In this document: positions 6,086 through 8,352 of the stretch, piece by piece | How positions within the stretch are numbered: position 1 is the first letter of the stretch | Layout of the letters: every line of letters starts with the position of its first letter | NCBI GenBank assembly: GCA_002428045.1 | Contig: DIZZ01000134.1 | Location: 1 to 8,352 of the forward strand | DNA: 8,352 nucleotides | From: Verrucomicrobia bacterium UBA6015 | GTDB taxonomy: Bacteria; Verrucomicrobiota; Kiritimatiellia; UBA8416 | Direction of reading: 5' to 3' | Notes under the pieces: generated by a model | What the model was told of the DNA's origin: nothing | The model's database searches: none | Seen by the model: the letters and a program-made list of their open reading frames with translations, nothing else | Made by a program: the position numbers and the translations under genes

Positions 6086-8352
6086 ATGTCACCTGAAGCA
6101 ACCGGCGCCACCTATGACGCCAATAATATTACTGTTCTTGAAGGGATGGATGCCGTTCGCAAGCGCCCCTCGATGTATATCGGGGATACCGGCCAGCGCG
6201 GCTTGCATCACTGCGTTTACGAAGTCACCGACAACAGCATCGACGAGGCACTGGCCGGTTATTGCAACCTGATCAAGGTCATGCTCAACGCTGATGGATC
6301 GGTTTCGGTATGGGATAACGGCCGTGGCATTCCCGTCGATATACACGCCACCGAAGGGATTCCGGCCGTCACCGTCGTGCTGACCGTGCTGCACGCCGGC
6401 GGCAAGTTCGACAACGATAGCTACAAGGTCTCTGGTGGGCTGCACGGCGTCGGTGTTTCCTGCGTGAACGCCCTGAGCGACTGGCTCGAGGTAGAGGTTC
6501 GCCGCAACGGGAAGATCTATCACCAGAAATTCGCCCGCGGACGGGTTGCATCAGAGCTCGAGACCATCGGCCAAACGTCCGAGACTGGAACGACGGTCAC
6601 CTTTTACCCCGATGCGACGATTTTCACCACACTCACGTTCGAATGGGACATCCTAGCGAACCGGCTGCGCGAGCTGGCCTTCCTCAACAAGGGGATCACG
6701 ATCACACTCAACCGCGAAGCGGACGGGCGCGGCGAGACCTTCCACTATGACGGCGGGATTACCGAATTCGTGCAGCACCTGAACCGGAGCAAGGTTCCTG
6801 TACACCCGGATGTTGTCTACTTCGAGAAGGAGCGCGATAATGTCCAGGTGGAAATCGCGATGCAGTACACGGATACCTACAACGAGAGTATCGCCAGTTT
6901 CTGCAACAACATCAACACCATCGAGGGCGGCACCCATCTGAGCGGCTTCCGTGCCGCACTGACCCGCACGATCAACAACTACGGCAAATCCTACAAAATC
7001 CTCAAGGATGCCGAGACGATGAGCGGGGACGATATCCGTGAGGGACTCACCGCGATCGTCAGTGTCAAGGTTCCACAGCCTCAGTTCGAGGGGCAGACCA
7101 AGACCAAGCTCGGCAATAGTGAGATCCAGGGGATTGTTGAGTCGATCATCAACGAGGAGCTGGGCAATTACATGGAGGAGCACCCGGCCTTTTCCCGGAA
7201 GCTCATCGAGAAGGCGATGCTGGCTGCCCGCGCTCGTGCCGCCGCCCGCAAGGCGCGCGACCTGACCCGTCGCAAAGGGGCACTGGACAGTGCCTCGCTC
7301 CCCGGCAAGCTAGCCGACTGCTCGGAACGGGATCCCGCCAAATGCGAGCTTTACATCGTCGAGGGCGACAGCGCAGGCGGCTCTGCCAAGCAGGGCCGGA
7401 ACCGCGAATTCCAGGCCATCCTGCCCCTGCGCGGCAAGGTCCTCAACGTCGAGAAGGCCCGTTTGGACAAGATCCTGAACAACCGGGAAATCCGCACCCT
7501 GATCACGGCGGTCGGTGCAGGTATCGGCAAGGATGATTTCGACATTGCCAAGGTGCGTTATCACAAGATCATCATCATGACCGATGCCGATGTCGATGGG
7601 GCACACATCCGCACACTGCTCTTGACGTTCTTCTATCGCCAGATGCCCGAGCTGATCGAGCGCGGCTATATCTACCTGGCCCAGCCGCCACTTTATAAGA
7701 TCACGCGAAAGAAACACGAGCAGTACATCGACTCTGACGAACAACTCTCGCACAAGCTGCTTGAACTCGGGATCAACGAAGTCCGCGTGCAGATGCCCGA
7801 CGGACGCATACTTGAAGTCGAGGCGCTGGCCGCCGTCCTCAAGACGTTGATCGACATCGAACAGAAGACCCTGGCACTGGCACGCAAGGGCGTGGCACTG
7901 GACGAATTCCTGGCCATGCGAAAAGCGGAAACGGGCGAGTTGCCTCGCTACCGGGTAACGCTAACCGAAGACGGCACGCCGTCCACGCAATACGTATACA
8001 ACGACACCGAACTCAAGGCGTTGCGCGAGGCGGCCGAGGCACGGACGGGACACACCATGGAGGCGGGCGCCCAGTCGCCTGGACAGGCTACCGATGCCGC
8101 CTCCGCCTCGTTCAAGTGGGTGGAATTCTTCTCGGCCAACCAGCTTGAACGATCGCTTAAGTCACTGGAGGAGCAGGGCTTCAACCCGGCGTTCTACCAA
8201 CCTTCGGAAACCCCGTTCGCCACCGTGATCGGCGCGGATGATGCTGCCGATTTGCCGCTGCACTCGCTGCCACAGTTGCTCGGGCATGTACGCGACATTG
8301 GCCGCAAGGGGCTCAACATACAACGCTATAAAGGCCTGGGTGAAATGAACCC
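6086..8352 (+). CDS. gyrB: DNA gyrase subunit B, 3' truncated by window
   Basis: The first 755 codons plus two bases of an ATP-dependent type II topoisomerase subunit, which with GyrA introduces negative supercoils. The frame is unbroken to the window edge. The GHKL ATPase domain shows E46/N50 in EVTDNSIDEA, D77 in DNGRGIP and the GGLHGVG lid (117-123). The transducer has QTKTKLGN with the ATP-contacting lysine K339. The TOPRIM domain has catalytic E426 in EGDSAGG and D500/D502/D504 in DADVDG. Numbering is within 2-4 of the enteric protein. From about residue 537 (PPLYKI) to QRYKGLGEMN at the edge there are some 200 residues. This indicates a large insert of the kind found in Gram-negative gyrases, here with a low-complexity Ala/Gly/Ser segment around 660-675. 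QTKTKLGN and PLRGKVLNVEKAR favour gyrase over ParE, but ParE cannot be formally excluded without gyrA context. The start is supported by a strong purine-rich site. The gene is separated from the Wsp-like operon by 218 bases and is probably transcribed on its own. Confidence 0.95.
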   Translation, partial: MSPEATGATYDANNITVLEGMDAVRKRPSMYIGDTGQRGLHHCVYEVTDNSIDEALAGYCNLIKVMLNADGSVSVWDNGRGIPVDIHATEGIPAVTVVLTVLHAGGKFDNDSYKVSGGLHGVGVSCVNALSDWLEVEVRRNGKIYHQKFARGRVASELETIGQTSETGTTVTFYPDATIFTTLTFEWDILANRLRELAFLNKGITITLNREADGRGETFHYDGGITEFVQHLNRSKVPVHPDVVYFEKERDNVQVEIAMQYTDTYNESIASFCNNINTIEGGTHLSGFRAALTRTINNYGKSYKILKDAETMSGDDIREGLTAIVSVKVPQPQFEGQTKTKLGNSEIQGIVESIINEELGNYMEEHPAFSRKLIEKAMLAARARAAARKARDLTRRKGALDSASLPGKLADCSERDPAKCELYIVEGDSAGGSAKQGRNREFQAILPLRGKVLNVEKARLDKILNNREIRTLITAVGAGIGKDDFDIAKVRYHKIIIMTDADVDGAHIRTLLLTFFYRQMPELIERGYIYLAQPPLYKITRKKHEQYIDSDEQLSHKLLELGINEVRVQMPDGRILEVEALAAVLKTLIDIEQKTLALARKGVALDEFLAMRKAETGELPRYRVTLTEDGTPSTQYVYNDTELKALREAAEARTGHTMEAGAQSPGQATDAASASFKWVEFFSANQLERSLKSLEEQGFNPAFYQPSETPFATVIGADDAADLPLHSLPQLLGHVRDIGRKGLNIQRYKGLGEMN

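Noticed and set aside
6089..7753. Several minus-strand open frames (6089-6523, 6653-7183, 7310-7753)
   Set aside because: All lie opposite unbroken gyrB coding sequence with conserved catalytic motifs, and none resembles a known family.

Overview
The window carries the distal part of a Wsp-type chemosensory operon followed by the start of a DNA gyrase B gene, all on the + strand. In order: the 3' end of a CheR-TPR methyltransferase (wspC-like), a CheW-type coupling protein with an N-terminal cysteine motif (wspD-like), a CheA-REC hybrid kinase with two HPt domains (wspE-like), a CheB methylesterase (wspF-like), a response regulator with a PP2C/SpoIIE-type phosphatase output, a 218-base intergenic region, and gyrB running off the right edge.

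The first five genes are packed as one transcription unit: 4-base ATGA overlaps at the first two junctions, a 2-base gap at the third and a 23-base overlap at the fourth. Gene order, the WspD-like N-terminus and the local wording of the WspF- and WspR-like proteins match, from memory, the Pseudomonas wspCDEFR order. The main surprise is the last gene. Its receiver domain reads very much like that of WspR, including the phosphoacceptor at residue 70. The expected GGDEF diguanylate cyclase is replaced by an apparently intact PP2C-type serine/threonine phosphatase of the RsbU/SpoIIE kind. The likely logic is: receptor (upstream, not seen) -> WspE autophosphorylation -> phosphorylation of WspF for adaptation and of the phosphatase regulator for output. 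The output would then be dephosphorylation of a protein, perhaps a STAS-domain anti-anti-sigma factor, instead of c-di-GMP synthesis. No STAS protein or anti-sigma kinase lies in the window.

The organism is a GC-rich, probably Gram-negative bacterium. The wording of GyrB, together with a long insert between the TOPRIM DxD motif and the QRYKGLGE motif, resembles Planctomycetes-Verrucomicrobia-Chlamydiae relatives (Verrucomicrobiota, Lentisphaerota or Kiritimatiellota). This is an impression from memory and is not certain. The intergenic region before gyrB is more AT-rich than its surroundings. It has a perfect 12-base palindrome, a run of eight C, candidate promoter elements and a strong purine-rich ribosome binding site for gyrB. 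I see no convincing intrinsic terminator. I see no RNA genes, mobile elements or CRISPR arrays.
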